64,000 bases of DNA from an uncultured Peptostreptococcaceae bacterium (GCA_947072565.1 CAMTIM010000044.1:62001-126000); one strand, 5' to 3'; counted from the first letter of the stretch, positions 45,796 to 56,373 are shown. A program made the numbers and translations. The notes: generated from the sequence alone by a model not told the origin.

Positions 45796-46080
45796 TTACA
45801 TATTCCTATCTTTTATATGTTTAAGCGGTATGTTCGCGACTAACGCAGACACTGGCATATAGTCTTGATCCCCTCTTACTTTAGACATTTTTATTTCAAG
45901 ACCATCTTCTTCTATTTCCGCATAATTTGCTATAACTTTAAGAATATCTGCCTTTATCATGTCTAAAAGTTGTGGAGAACAATCCACTCTATCATGTACT
46001 AAGACTAATTTTAATCTTTCTTTTGCAACAGATTTGCTAGTCCTAGATTCGTTAGAAAAAACTTTGAATAAATCTAACAC
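45796..46080 (-). CDS. minE: MinE, topological specificity factor
   Basis: This 94-residue protein starts MLDLFKVFSNESRTSKSVAK, the membrane-targeting and MinD-activating helix. The dimerisation domain follows (VHDRVDCSPQLLDMIKADIL). It drives MinD oscillation. MinE next to MinD, as here, is typical of clostridia and not of Bacillus, which uses DivIVA/MinJ. Confidence 0.95.
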   Translation of the reverse strand: MLDLFKVFSNESRTSKSVAKERLKLVLVHDRVDCSPQLLDMIKADILKVIANYAEIEEDGLEIKMSKVRGDQDYMPVSALVANIPLKHIKDRNM

Positions 46081-46097
46081 GGATATATCCCCCTTTG

Positions 46098-46895
46098 CTA
46101 CTTGGCCATACCAAACATTTTCTTGATTTTAATAAATATATTATTATCAGTTTGTATCTCTTCTAATGGTACATCATTGCCCAGTATTCTTTGAGCAATA
46201 TTTTTATAAGATTGACCTGCGCTAGATTTAGAATCTAAAATAGCAGGTTCTCCTTTATTTGTTGATACTATTATACTTTCATCATCAGGAACTAGCCCTA
46301 ATAATTTTATAGCTAAGATTTCTATGATGTCTTCTTTGTTCATCATGTCTCCACGCTTTACCATGTCTTGTCTTATTCTATTTATAATTAGCTGGATGTC
46401 TTTGATTTCATTAGCTTCTAACAGTCCTATTATTCTATCTGCATCTCTTACCGCAGATACTTCTGGATTTGTAACTACTATTGCTCTGTCTGCTCCAGCT
46501 ATAGCGTTTTTAAACCCTTGTTCTATTCCTGCTGGACAATCTATTAAGACATAATCAAATGATTCTCTAAGCTGAGTACTTAAGTCAGCCATTTGCTCTA
46601 CTGTAACTGCATTTTTATCTCTTGTTTGAGCTGCTGGTAATAAGTATAGATTATCAAATCTTTTGTCTTTTATCAATGCTTGTTTTAATCTACAAGTTCC
46701 TTCAACAACATCTACAATGTCATAAACAATTCTATTTTCAAGACCCATAACTACATCTAAATTTCTAAGTCCGATATCTGCATCTACTATAACTGTTTTT
46801 TTATTTTCCAAGCTTAGAGCAGTTCCTAAGTTTGCCGCGGTAGTAGTCTTTCCAACTCCACCTTTGCCAGATGTTATAACTATAACTTCGCTCAT
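46098..46895 (-). CDS. minD: MinD septum-site ATPase
   Basis: The 265-residue deviant Walker ATPase has IVITSGKGGVGKTTTAANLG, DADIGLRNLDVVMGLENRI and LIDCPAGIEQGFKNAIAG. The C-terminal amphipathic membrane-targeting helix is NNIFIKIKKMFGMAK. It recruits MinC to the membrane. 28 bases after minC, 17 before minE. Confidence 0.97.
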   Translation of the reverse strand: MSEVIVITSGKGGVGKTTTAANLGTALSLENKKTVIVDADIGLRNLDVVMGLENRIVYDIVDVVEGTCRLKQALIKDKRFDNLYLLPAAQTRDKNAVTVEQMADLSTQLRESFDYVLIDCPAGIEQGFKNAIAGADRAIVVTNPEVSAVRDADRIIGLLEANEIKDIQLIINRIRQDMVKRGDMMNKEDIIEILAIKLLGLVPDDESIIVSTNKGEPAILDSKSSAGQSYKNIAQRILGNDVPLEEIQTDNNIFIKIKKMFGMAK

Positions 46896-46923
46896 ATTAC
46901 TACCCCCTATGGATTCATCCTTA

Positions 46924-47604
46924 TTATTTTATTACTTTAGGTAAATAACTCTCCACAACTATTCTTCCATTATTCACCAAGGCTATCTCTGGGATGATTG
47001 ATTTTTCTTCTTCATAATCTTCGTCTTCTGGAGCTTCGGCTATATTTTGCGCTATTTGCAATACTCGTGCATTAAGATTATTAGAAACAACATATGCATT
47101 TTCATTTCCTATTGCTCCTGCATGTATAAATCCCTTGACACTACCCATTACAACTACATTGCCATTAGCCACCACTCTTGCACCAGGTTCTATATTTCCC
47201 ATTACAACTACATTCGAAGTTGAACTTACTTGTGAACCAGATTTCATATCCGTCATTACAATTACATCACCATCAAATTCAATATTTTCTCCAGATCTAA
47301 GGTTGTTAACATATTTAGTTTGAAAGTTACAAACTTCTTTTTTTTCATAATCTTCAACAAACTCAACATCAAATCTTGATGAAATATCGTATTTTATTTC
47401 TATAATTTGTATATCACTTAAATAATCACAGTTGATTTCATAAATTCTAGCTCCATTAAAGAAACCTATTGATGATTCTAGCCTCTCTATTATACCTTGC
47501 TTTATCTCATCAAAAGACGCAAATCTTTTAATATTTACTATTATCCCTCTTTTACTACCTTTGAACTCAACTAGTCCTTTGGTATTAAACTCTTTCAAAG
47601 ACAT
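46924..47604 (-). CDS. minC: MinC septum inhibitor
   Basis: At 226 residues, MinC has an N-terminal FtsZ-binding domain (~1-105). A C-terminal right-handed beta-helix (~110-220) has Gly-rich turns: NLRSGENIEFDGDVIVMTDM, SGSQVSSTSNVVVMGNIEPG and GARVVANGNVVVMG. The acidic stretch EAPEDEDYEEEKS near 195-207 is a local peculiarity. It is the first gene of minCDE, downstream of PBP2. Confidence 0.95.
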   Translation of the reverse strand: MSLKEFNTKGLVEFKGSKRGIIVNIKRFASFDEIKQGIIERLESSIGFFNGARIYEINCDYLSDIQIIEIKYDISSRFDVEFVEDYEKKEVCNFQTKYVNNLRSGENIEFDGDVIVMTDMKSGSQVSSTSNVVVMGNIEPGARVVANGNVVVMGSVKGFIHAGAIGNENAYVVSNNLNARVLQIAQNIAEAPEDEDYEEEKSIIPEIALVNNGRIVVESYLPKVIK

Positions 47605-47662
47605 AACAACCTCCAGAGTGATATATAATTTTATATATTCTGCAAAAAAACCTTGATTCCTC

Positions 47663-50600
47663 TTATTTTTTCATTTGTGATACAAAATTTATATCTTCAT
47701 TTTTCGATTTATTATTACTTTCTTCGCCTTTCCCCTCATTAGCTTTATCTATTTGAGAATCTGATTTTTTCTCATTTAACCCTAAATAACTTCCTATTAT
47801 CTCCCTAATAGGCAGCATCGCAAATATACTTTCATTACCTTGCGGTATCATAGTTACTACTGCAATTTCAGGGTCATCAGCAGGTGCAAATCCCACACTC
47901 CATGCAAAAGGCTGATAACTTTGCTTATATGCATCTATTTTTTCATCCGTAATTTTAGAATTTAATTCTTTTATAGCTTTTCTTAAATAAGCAGAATTCA
48001 TCTTGTCGGTATTTTCTAATTTAACTTTGACACCTTCTTTTAGCTCATCTTCTAATTGTTTTTTCTTTTTATCATCAATGTCTTTAGACTTTAATTCTTC
48101 TTTAATTTCTTTTTCTCTTTGTTCAGATAATTCTTTTTCTCTAGCTTTTTTCATTTTTTCAGAAAGTTTAATAGCTTCTGGAGCTGAAACTCCATATGAT
48201 TGCATATGATTTTTTAAATATTCATACTCTTCTTCATTTGGTATTTTACCACTTTTTTCAGCAGTACCAGTTTTTCCAGCTACACTAACTGGGAAGTTTG
48301 CAAACAAGCTTTTAACTGAACTTTCACTAATAACTCTTTTCATACCTTTTACTATTTCTTTTAATTTTTCACTATCATTAAATGGTATTTTTTCTTTTGC
48401 ATTTTCATCAATATCTACAGAAGCATAATCACTAGATATAACTCTATCTACAACTGACAACTCAACTAGGTCTCCACCATTAGCTATTGCAGCAGCATAT
48501 CTTGCCATCTGTGCTGGCGTATATTGATTTTCACCCTGACCTATCGCTAAGTTGAATGTATCTGCGGTACTCCACTTTGCAAATTTTAAATGGTCAAACA
48601 CTATTTTATCAGCAAAGTACTCCACTTTGTCTTCTTTGACATTCATCTTAATTAATCTTTCCATAGCTTCAACTCTACCGATAGCTTTATCTTCTTCTGC
48701 CCATTTAACAATCTCTTCTATTCTATCTTCATATTTTGCTTCATTTTTAAGTTTAGTTATGTCAGTAAATGCATTTGCCATTTCTTTGTTAAGAAATGCT
48801 CTTAATAAAGATTTTGCTGATTCTAACTTAGCTTCTATACTTGGTACTTTACCTTTTCTTTCATCTATCTCTTTATTTAATCCTGTATAACTATCTAATC
48901 CAAATAATCTAGCGTATTCTAATATATTATTTGGTCCAATTTTTGCATTAGGATCTTTTCCTCCAATCCAATTTTTACCACTTCCTATAGTGTAAAAATA
49001 TATATTGCAAGATTCTTGTATAGCTTTATATAAATTAGTATATCCATGGTTAGCTCTAGACTTATGCCATACATAATCGGCAAATGGTCGTCCACCTAAC
49101 TTAATTACTCCTGTATCATTTATTGCATAATTAGGGTCTAATCCATTATCTAAAGCTGCCATAGCAGTTGCCATTTTAAATGTAGATCCCGGTTGGAAAA
49201 CACCTTGTGTCGCCAAGTTAACTTGAGGATTTGGTGCTAGTACATCATTTTTATTTTCAGGTTGAAGAGCTTGGAAATCTTCATATGATATTCCATTTGA
49301 AAATTTATTAGGGTCATAATTAGGATAACTAGCCATAGCTAAAACATCTCCAGTTTTCACATCTATAGCTATTACGGCTCCTGATTTAGCATTTGGTGCT
49401 GGCTTTGAAAAACTCTTATTCCCAAATTTACTTTGGAAAGTTCCACCTGTTCTAGCTACATCTATTGTTCTTTTTAGTGCATCTTCAGCTACTGTTTGTA
49501 AATCTTTATCCATACTAAGATATACTGTATCTCCAGACTTAGGTTCTGAAACTTCAAGTTCCTTAGTAATTCTACCTGATGCATCTACCTGAACCCTTTT
49601 ATATCCATCAACACCCTTTAATTTTTCTTCTAAACTTTTCTCAATACCTGACATACCTATAGTGTCACCTTTTGAGTACTTCTTGCCTTCTTCTCTTTGT
49701 AAATATTTAGTTTCTTCACTTGATGGCATTTTCCCCATATGTCCTATAGTATGAGCCGCTAAAGTTTTTTCTGGATAATCTCTTACTGGCTCTACAGCTA
49801 CAGCTACTCCAGGCAATTCCATAGCACTTTCTTCTATTTGAGATATTGTCTCTTCACTAATATCTCTAGCTATAGTTACAGGTTTGTATTGTGTGTATCC
49901 TTGTGATTTTATAAGATCTCTTACAACAAGTATTTTCCTTGCATTTTGATCACTTAAACCTTTGTCAACCTCATAATTAGTTCTAAGCTTTTTAAATGCA
50001 TTTTTTGCATTTATATTAGGTGTTTCAATTTTATAACCTTCTAACCAGTCTTTTTTATTTTTTTCTTCTGTAAACATCCATTTACTTACAAGTATAGGTG
50101 GATATTCAGCATTTTCATTTAATTTTTTTTGAAGTTTAGCAGGTTCTAATTTTCTGTCTTCCTCTGTAAGTACACCTTCATTTATCAATCTATCCACTAT
50201 AAAATAAAAACTTTCTTTAGCATTTAAATCTAGCGGAATACTTTCTTCTTTTTTGAAGTCTCTTATCTTTTTATCAAATGTATAGAAATACTTTCCTTTA
50301 ACAGAATATATAGGGAATTCATCTATGTACGTTTCCTTATTATCTTCTAAAAGATTTATTAATTTTAGAGATATTTCATTTGCTATACTTTTATTGTCTG
50401 AATTTTTTTTATTAATCCCATCTGCAGATACCTGAATTGTGAATAAATTTTTATTTCCAGCTAATAATCTTCCATATCTATCTCTAATTTCACCTCTAGG
50501 TGCTTTTACTGGTAGTTCTTTGTATGTTTTATTTTCTGCTAATTCATTATAATGTTCATGTTTAAATGTTGTCATATATACTATTTTTAATAAAATCACT

Positions 50601-50665
50601 ACAAAGGCTACTATTATAATGCTTCTTAGTATCAACAATCTGTCAACTTTTTTATTTTCTTCCAT
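47663..50665 (-). CDS. mrdA: Penicillin-binding protein 2 (elongation transpeptidase) with large insertions
   Basis: This class B PBP has 1000 residues against about 600-700 in most bacteria. It has an N-terminal membrane anchor (RSIIIVAFVVILLKIVYM) and a dimerisation region. The transpeptidase motifs are SxxK in GVFQPGSTFKMATA, SxN in QESCNIYFYTIG and KTG in VAGKTGTAEKSGK near residue 798. Two charged helical inserts stand out: about 610-700, between SxN and KTG, and about 805-920, straight after KTG. The tail is Ser/Asn/Lys-rich. mreBCD upstream and rodA downstream identify it as the elongasome PBP2. Confidence 0.95.
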   Translation of the reverse strand: MEENKKVDRLLILRSIIIVAFVVILLKIVYMTTFKHEHYNELAENKTYKELPVKAPRGEIRDRYGRLLAGNKNLFTIQVSADGINKKNSDNKSIANEISLKLINLLEDNKETYIDEFPIYSVKGKYFYTFDKKIRDFKKEESIPLDLNAKESFYFIVDRLINEGVLTEEDRKLEPAKLQKKLNENAEYPPILVSKWMFTEEKNKKDWLEGYKIETPNINAKNAFKKLRTNYEVDKGLSDQNARKILVVRDLIKSQGYTQYKPVTIARDISEETISQIEESAMELPGVAVAVEPVRDYPEKTLAAHTIGHMGKMPSSEETKYLQREEGKKYSKGDTIGMSGIEKSLEEKLKGVDGYKRVQVDASGRITKELEVSEPKSGDTVYLSMDKDLQTVAEDALKRTIDVARTGGTFQSKFGNKSFSKPAPNAKSGAVIAIDVKTGDVLAMASYPNYDPNKFSNGISYEDFQALQPENKNDVLAPNPQVNLATQGVFQPGSTFKMATAMAALDNGLDPNYAINDTGVIKLGGRPFADYVWHKSRANHGYTNLYKAIQESCNIYFYTIGSGKNWIGGKDPNAKIGPNNILEYARLFGLDSYTGLNKEIDERKGKVPSIEAKLESAKSLLRAFLNKEMANAFTDITKLKNEAKYEDRIEEIVKWAEEDKAIGRVEAMERLIKMNVKEDKVEYFADKIVFDHLKFAKWSTADTFNLAIGQGENQYTPAQMARYAAAIANGGDLVELSVVDRVISSDYASVDIDENAKEKIPFNDSEKLKEIVKGMKRVISESSVKSLFANFPVSVAGKTGTAEKSGKIPNEEEYEYLKNHMQSYGVSAPEAIKLSEKMKKAREKELSEQREKEIKEELKSKDIDDKKKKQLEDELKEGVKVKLENTDKMNSAYLRKAIKELNSKITDEKIDAYKQSYQPFAWSVGFAPADDPEIAVVTMIPQGNESIFAMLPIREIIGSYLGLNEKKSDSQIDKANEGKGEESNNKSKNEDINFVSQMKK

Positions 50666-50676
50666 ATAATCACCAA

Positions 50677-51165
50677 CTAATCTTCTTTAAGTTTTAATAC
50701 AGATTTCTTCGATATTTTATATAAAAATACACTTAACAAACTATTTGCTAGTGGAATTATAACTATACCTTTTATAGCCAAATTGAGCAATCCATAGGTA
50801 TTATAAACTACACTAACTGTAGCTATATTTACCATAGAGTCAAATAAACTAGTTATAAACACTAGTGCAAATATAGTTATACTACTTTCTTTGTATATTT
50901 TGTCTCTTAAGTGACTGATTGAATATGCTATTGCAAATAAAATCAAGCCATTAACTCCAAATATACCTCCTACAGTTATGTCTTTTACAATACCTACTAT
51001 TGCACCAATTACACCAACTTCGAACTCATCAACATAAAGTGAAATAATAGTCATATATATAATAACTATATTAAAACTTATATTAAGTATACCTAAGTAA
51101 TTAGTAATGCTATTTTCTATCATTACTAAAAAAATACCTAAAAGACAAAGTAAAACTTTTTTCAT
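50677..51165 (-). CDS. mreD: MreD rod-shape membrane protein
   Basis: This 162-residue protein has about five hydrophobic helices and the family pattern DEFEVGVIGAIVGIVKDITV, GGIFGVNGLILFAIAYSISH. It bridges MreC and the elongasome. 15 bases after mreC, 11 before PBP2. Confidence 0.92.
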   Translation of the reverse strand: MKKVLLCLLGIFLVMIENSITNYLGILNISFNIVIIYMTIISLYVDEFEVGVIGAIVGIVKDITVGGIFGVNGLILFAIAYSISHLRDKIYKESSITIFALVFITSLFDSMVNIATVSVVYNTYGLLNLAIKGIVIIPLANSLLSVFLYKISKKSVLKLKED

Positions 51166-51180
51166 ATTTAACAGTCTCCT

Positions 51181-52068
51181 TTATCCTATATTCCTTGGTT
51201 GAATAATCTTAACGTCATCTATATTTTTAAAATCAGCATATGGTTTGACAACCACATATTTCATAGATTTATTTTTATCATCTATAACTTTGTCAATTTC
51301 TCCTATTGGTATACCTTTAGGGTATAATCCCAACCCAGAAGTTACAACTACATCTCCTGGTAATACATCATAAGAGTTATCAAACATGTATCCATTTAAG
51401 TGCCCTTTATTTTTATAATTTTCTTTATCTTCCAATGTTGAATTTTGAGTTATAACACCTTTAAATTTATCATCTTTAAGGAGTTTAAAACTTACAGACG
51501 ACTTTGTATCTAATAAAGAAATAGCTTTACTATAATTTTTAGACACTTCATATACCATTCCTACTAATCCATTTCCATTGACCACTATACTTTCATTCTT
51601 AACTCCATCACTACTTCCAGCTCCGATTGTAAAACTATCATACCAGTTTCCATCATTTTTACCAACTACAGTAGCTGATATGCTTTTAGGGTTGTATTTT
51701 TCATCAATAAAGTCAAGTGATTTTTTTAAGCTTGATAAAGAATCTGCCTCATCTAATTGCTTATTTAAATCGATTACCTCTTGTTTTAATTTATCGTTAT
51801 CTTTTTCTATTTGCGCTATTTTATTAGCATTTTTCTTATAACTTATTAATTCTTTAAAATTATCTTCTAAAAATGTAAAACCTTTATTAAAGTTCTTCTC
51901 TACTGCTGTTATTCCATCTAGTAATGCTCCTGGACCCACAGGATTAGCTCCAGAAAATTTGCCTATTGATATTCCTACAATTCCAATTAAAGTGATAGCA
52001 ACAATCCCTGTTGCTATCACTTTAATATTAATCCTCTTTTTTTCCTTTTTATTTTTATCAAATTTCAA
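51181..52068 (-). CDS. mreC: MreC rod-shape protein
   Basis: The 295-residue MreC has one N-terminal membrane helix (VIATGIVAITLIGIVGISIG) and a coiled coil at about 80-125. Two beta-barrel domains follow, with VVGKNDGNWYDSFTIGAGSS, VVNGNGLVGMVYEV and VVTSGLGLYPKGIPIGEI. It positions PBP2 outside the membrane. 19 bases after mreB. Confidence 0.95.
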   Translation of the reverse strand: MKFDKNKKEKKRINIKVIATGIVAITLIGIVGISIGKFSGANPVGPGALLDGITAVEKNFNKGFTFLEDNFKELISYKKNANKIAQIEKDNDKLKQEVIDLNKQLDEADSLSSLKKSLDFIDEKYNPKSISATVVGKNDGNWYDSFTIGAGSSDGVKNESIVVNGNGLVGMVYEVSKNYSKAISLLDTKSSVSFKLLKDDKFKGVITQNSTLEDKENYKNKGHLNGYMFDNSYDVLPGDVVVTSGLGLYPKGIPIGEIDKVIDDKNKSMKYVVVKPYADFKNIDDVKIIQPRNIG

Positions 52069-52087
52069 GATATCACCAACTTTTTAA

Positions 52088-53164
52088 TTACTTTCTAGCG
52101 TTCATCATTAATACTTTTTCAAATATTTCTTGATCTTCTACTGATTTTCCTGTTCCTAAGGCAACACAATCTAGTGGATTTTCAGCTATCTGTACTGGCA
52201 TTCCTGTTTCTTGCTTAACTAACTTATCAAGCCCTCTAAGTAATGCTCCCCCTCCAGTTAACATTATTCCATTTTCCATTATATCTGATGCTAATTCTGG
52301 TGGTGTTTTTTCTAAAGTTGATTTTATAGCTTCTATTATTGAATTTATAGGTTCTTTTAAAGCATCTCTAACTTCTACAGATCCTATTTCTATTGTTTTA
52401 GGTAATCCAGATATTAAATCTCTACCTCTTATTTGCATATTACTTTCTTGGTCATCTTTAAATGTTGACCCTATACTTATCTTAACATCTTCCGCAGTTC
52501 TTTCACCTATTAATAAGTTATATTCTTTTTTAACATAACTAACTATAGACTCATCAAATTCGTCTCCACCTAATCTTACTGATTTAGCTGTAACTATACC
52601 ACCTAAAGATATTACAGCGATTTCTGTAGTACCTCCACCGATATCTACAACCATATTACCTTCTGGCTCTTCAACTCTTAGACCAGCTCCTATAGCAGCT
52701 GCCATTGGTTCCTCTATAAGATATGCATCTCTAGCTCCAGCTTGTCTAGCAGCCTCTTCTATTGCTCTTTTTTCTACTTCAGTAACTCCATAAGGAACGC
52801 ATATTGCTATTCTAGGACTTACAACTCCTTTTTTAGCTGCTGCCTTTTGTATAAAGTAACTTAACATAGATTGAGTAATATCAAAATCAGCTATAACTCC
52901 ATCTTTCATAGGTCTTATAGCTACTATATTTCCAGGTGTTCTACCTATCATTTTCTTAGCTTCTTCACCTACTGCTAAAACTTCTTTGCTGTCATCTCTT
53001 ATTGCTACAACAGATGGTTCTCTAACTACTATTCCTTGACCTTTTATATAAACTAATGTATTTGCAGTTCCTAAATCTATCCCCATATCCTTTGTCATTT
53101 TATTAAATCCAAACATTGACATAAGTCCTCTTTTTTCTTTTTTTTCTTTCTTCTCTTTAGCCAT
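52088..53164 (-). CDS. mreB: MreB actin-like shape protein
   Basis: MreB filaments guide elongation. At 358 residues it has [40 protein letters not shown] and [15 protein letters not shown], the three actin-fold nucleotide motifs. The N-terminal 20 residues are unusually Lys/Glu-rich ([20 protein letters not shown]) and could bind the membrane. Start follows AGGAAGGAGCAGTAAT. Confidence 0.97.
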   Translation of the reverse strand: MAKEKKEKKEKRGLMSMFGFNKMTKDMGIDLGTANTLVYIKGQGIVVREPSVVAIRDDSKEVLAVGEEAKKMIGRTPGNIVAIRPMKDGVIADFDITQSMLSYFIQKAAAKKGVVSPRIAICVPYGVTEVEKRAIEEAARQAGARDAYLIEEPMAAAIGAGLRVEEPEGNMVVDIGGGTTEIAVISLGGIVTAKSVRLGGDEFDESIVSYVKKEYNLLIGERTAEDVKISIGSTFKDDQESNMQIRGRDLISGLPKTIEIGSVEVRDALKEPINSIIEAIKSTLEKTPPELASDIMENGIMLTGGGALLRGLDKLVKQETGMPVQIAENPLDCVALGTGKSVEDQEIFEKVLMMNARK

Positions 53165-53191
53165 ATTACTGCTCCTTCCTGCTCTATCAAA

Positions 53192-53899
53192 TCAAATCAT
53201 CATATTTTCTTTAAAACTAAAATACAATCCATCTCCTATAATTATATGATCTATAACCTCTATTCCTATTAATTCTCCACACTTAATAAGTCTAGAAGTA
53301 ACATTCTTATCTTCCGTCGATGGTTCTATCGTACCTGATGGATGATTGTGCATTAAAATAATTTTATTTGTGCTTCTTTTTATTGCTTCTCTAAAAACTT
53401 CTCTTGGATGAACTAATGATGAATTTAAAGTTCCTATAGATACATCTACATCCGCTATAATTTCATTTTTAGTACTCAAAAGAACTACCTTAAAAATTTC
53501 TTGTTTTTTATACCTTAAGCTGTCCATATAATACTTATATATGTCCCAAGGATTTTTAATCTTGTATTTGTGTGGTTTAATACTTGCAACTCTGTGTCCT
53601 AGCTCTAAGGATGCTTTTATCATAGTTGCTTTAGATAGTCCTATTCCGTCTATTTCACATAATTCTTCTATAGTCATATCTTGTAGATATCTTAGTCCTT
53701 GTATGTCCTTATTTATAATATAGTTAGCTAATTCTATAGCATTTTTATGTTTAGTGCCCGTTCTAAGAAGTATTGCTAATAATTCTGCATTAGACAAATT
53801 TTTTTCTCCATTTGCAAGCATCTTCTCTCTGGGTCTTTCTTCTAATGCCATTTCCTTTACTTTAATAACCACATTAAAAGAATCCTTCAGATAAATCAC
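53192..53899 (-). CDS. radC: RadC-family JAB/MPN domain protein
   Basis: RadC has 235 residues with a helix-hairpin-helix region (DMTIEELCEIDGIGLSKATM) and the JAMM zinc motif IILMHNHPSGTIEPSTED. The name RadC is historical and its role is unsettled. The GTG start overlaps the maf stop by four bases (GTGA), a pattern of coupled translation. The order maf-radC-mreBCD is conserved in Firmicutes. Confidence 0.93.
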   Translation of the reverse strand: MIYLKDSFNVVIKVKEMALEERPREKMLANGEKNLSNAELLAILLRTGTKHKNAIELANYIINKDIQGLRYLQDMTIEELCEIDGIGLSKATMIKASLELGHRVASIKPHKYKIKNPWDIYKYYMDSLRYKKQEIFKVVLLSTKNEIIADVDVSIGTLNSSLVHPREVFREAIKRSTNKIILMHNHPSGTIEPSTEDKNVTSRLIKCGELIGIEVIDHIIIGDGLYFSFKENMMI

Positions 53900-54480
53900 C
53901 CTCCATAAAAAATATTTATACTAAAATGCTGTTTTAACAAATCACTTAATCTAGATATAGGAAGGCCAACTATGTTGAAATAATCACCTTGTATTTCTTC
54001 AACTAATAACGCTCCGTAACCTTGTATTCCATATGCTCCAGCTTTATCTAGTGATTCATTAGTTTGTATATAATCTTTTATGTCCTTTGCAGATAAATCT
54101 TTGAATTTAACATTACTAACTACATAATCTATTATTTTTTTGTTTGCACTTAAATTTATCAAGCTTATACCAGTTATTACCTGATGTGTTTTGCCTGACA
54201 ATTTTGTAATCATTTCTATAGCTTCATCGATATCTTTTGGTTTACCTAGTATAATATCGTCTAATACTACAACGGTATCTGCACCTATAACCAAACATTC
54301 TCTATGTTTAGCAGCTATATCTATGCACTTTTCAAATGCAAGCCTCATTACCACTTGAGATGGTAGTTCATTATCTAATATAACTTCATCAATCTCACTT
54401 TTTATTATATCAAATTTAACATTTGCATTTTCTAGAATTTCTTTTCTTCTAGGAGATGATGACGCTAATATCATTTTCAT
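53896..54480 (-). CDS. maf: Maf-family nucleotide pyrophosphatase
   Basis: Maf hydrolyses non-canonical or dTTP/UTP nucleotides. The 194 residues start with ILASSSPRRKEILENA and contain VIGADTVVVLDDIILGKPKD, both diagnostic. Start follows GAGGTGAAGGA. First gene of the maf-radC-mreBCD-PBP2-minCDE run. Confidence 0.96.
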   Translation of the reverse strand: MKMILASSSPRRKEILENANVKFDIIKSEIDEVILDNELPSQVVMRLAFEKCIDIAAKHRECLVIGADTVVVLDDIILGKPKDIDEAIEMITKLSGKTHQVITGISLINLSANKKIIDYVVSNVKFKDLSAKDIKDYIQTNESLDKAGAYGIQGYGALLVEEIQGDYFNIVGLPISRLSDLLKQHFSINIFYGG

Positions 54481-54756
54481 TCCTTCACCTCATTTGATAC
54501 TTAGAATTTGTACTTATTTAGTCTATCATTATATTGTAAAAAATTCAACACAAATGTCGAACGTTTTTGTTACACTATTGTTATATTTCTACATTATAGC
54601 CTGTAAACATCATTGAATTTTTTTTTTAGAGCTGTAATATCTTATTCGCTAGCATTGGAACATAATTTCAAATATAAATTTAACTTTAATTTTCAGCATA
54701 TTTTTATTATATGTAATTGGTAACTTCATCCTTAAATAGTATTATTTTAAAACAAA
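54481..54756. other. Intergenic region upstream of maf
   Basis: About 275 bases without a gene. It should carry the promoter of the maf/mre run. A TATAAT (minus strand) is present near 54530, but I could not match a proper -35. Nothing else is recognised. Confidence 0.6.
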
Positions 54757-54784
54757 ATAAAAGGTATGGAGCCCCATACCTTTA
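54757..54784 (-). terminator. Terminator of the rnf operon
   Basis: AAAGGTATGG-GGCT-CCATACCTTTTATTTTG on the minus strand, 12 bases past rnfB. Confidence 0.92.
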
Positions 54785-54795
54785 TCTTATCCATA

Positions 54796-55767
54796 TTATA
54801 TAGTTTTAATAGCCTTTTTAGGACATTTTTCAATACATAAATGACATCCAACACATTTACTTTCATCTACTTTATGTTTTTCTTTTAATTCTCCTTCTAT
54901 AGCATCAAATTTACATTGCTTTTTACAAATAGTACATCCTATGCAAAGATCTTCATCTATAGTGGCTTTCTTTTTATTTTCTAAATTTCCTTTTATAACT
55001 TTAGTTGGACACTTTAATACACATTCCATACACTGTACGCACTTATCATAATTAATTTTAGCTATTTTATTTTCAAATTCTATAGCATCAAATTTACAAG
55101 CTTTCGCACATAATCCACAACCTATGCAACCTACACTACATTTTTCTTTTACTGATTTTCCGAAGTCTTTACTATTGCACTCTACAACTACTTCTTGCTT
55201 AACTGGTTTTTGAGATATTATCCCCTTTGGACAAACCTCAATACATTTACCGCACATTACACATTTTTTCTCATCTATTATAGCTACTCCGTCTACTATA
55301 GAAATTGCTCCAAACTTGCAATAATCTTTACATGTTCCTAATCCTAAACATCCATATTTACAAGATTTAGCTCCTGAGTTTAAAGTATTCGCAGATCTAC
55401 AGTCGTGTATTCCTTCATATTCATATTTATTTTTAGAACTTGAACAGTTTCCTTTACATATAACTTTGGCTACTTTCTTTTCGCCTTCCTCGGCTTTGAT
55501 TCCCATAATCTCACCTATTTTAGATGCACATTCTGAACCACCTACAGGACAAGAATTTACTTGAGCTTTTCCTTCTACTATTGCACTTGCAAGACCTCCA
55601 CATCCAGGAAATCCACACCCTCCACAATTTGCACCTGGAAGAACTTCAAGTATTTTTTCTGCTCTTTCATCTATTTCTACAGCGAATTTTTTAGATGCAT
55701 ATGCAAGCACTGCTCCAAATATAAGCCCTAAAATTCCTAAAACTAAAACTGAACTAAGTGTACTCAT
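54796..55767 (-). CDS. rnfB: RnfB, ferredoxin-interacting Fe-S subunit
   Basis: RnfB receives electrons from ferredoxin for the Rnf ion pump. It has an N-terminal membrane helix and the four-Cys motif GANCGGCGFPGCGG with a following cluster ligand. Many CxxCxxCxxxC ferredoxin motifs follow, for example CVMCGKCIEVCP, CIGCGLCAKAC, CVQCMECVLKCP, CIGCTICKKQC and CVGCHLCIEKCP. The 323 residues are longer than proteobacterial RnfB, with extra cluster domains, as usual in clostridia. Last gene of rnfCDGEAB. Confidence 0.96.
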   Translation of the reverse strand: MSTLSSVLVLGILGLIFGAVLAYASKKFAVEIDERAEKILEVLPGANCGGCGFPGCGGLASAIVEGKAQVNSCPVGGSECASKIGEIMGIKAEEGEKKVAKVICKGNCSSSKNKYEYEGIHDCRSANTLNSGAKSCKYGCLGLGTCKDYCKFGAISIVDGVAIIDEKKCVMCGKCIEVCPKGIISQKPVKQEVVVECNSKDFGKSVKEKCSVGCIGCGLCAKACKFDAIEFENKIAKINYDKCVQCMECVLKCPTKVIKGNLENKKKATIDEDLCIGCTICKKQCKFDAIEGELKEKHKVDESKCVGCHLCIEKCPKKAIKTI

Positions 55768-55783
55768 TTTCTCACCCCCTATT

Positions 55784-56359
55784 TTATAGCTTTATAAGTC
55801 CAGCAAATCCTAAGAATGCTATTGACATTAAGCTTGCTGATATAAGCGTTATAGGAAATCCTTTGAAAGTTTCTGGTATATCAGCTAATTCTAATCTTTC
55901 TCTTATTCCCGCAAATAATACTATTGCTAATGTAAAACCTGCTCCTGCTCCAAATCCATTAACTAATGTTTCTACTAAGTTATATCCGTTATTTACATTA
56001 ACTAATGCTATCCCTAGTACAGCGCAGTTTGTAGTTATAAGAGGTAAGAATACTCCTAGAGCTTGATACAAAGATGGACTCATCTTTTGTATTACCATCT
56101 CAACAAACTGAACTATAGATGCTATTACCAATATAAATGCTATAGTTTGTAAAAATGCAACATTAGTCACTATTAATAGTTTTTGTATAAAATACGTAAT
56201 TAAAGATGCTAATGTTAAAACAAATGTAACCGCAACTCCCATTCCTACAGCTGTATCAACTTTTTTAGAAACTCCTAAAAAAGGACATATACCTAAGAAT
56301 TGAGATGTTATAACGTTGTTAACAAGAACAACACTTAAAAATAAAAGTACTAAATTCAA
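55784..56359 (-). CDS. rnfA: RnfA membrane subunit
   Basis: This 191-residue protein has six membrane helices. The conserved Cys-bearing segments [18 protein letters not shown] and [17 protein letters not shown] bind the intramembrane cluster shared with RnfE. 16 bases before rnfB. Confidence 0.96.
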   Translation of the reverse strand: MNLVLLFLSVVLVNNVITSQFLGICPFLGVSKKVDTAVGMGVAVTFVLTLASLITYFIQKLLIVTNVAFLQTIAFILVIASIVQFVEMVIQKMSPSLYQALGVFLPLITTNCAVLGIALVNVNNGYNLVETLVNGFGAGAGFTLAIVLFAGIRERLELADIPETFKGFPITLISASLMSIAFLGFAGLIKL

Positions 56360-56373
56360 TTATTACACCCCCA

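Noticed and set aside
54535-54575. SOS (LexA) box upstream of maf
   Set aside because: CGAACGTTTTTGTT only loosely resembles CGAAC-N4-GTTCG and lacks the second half.
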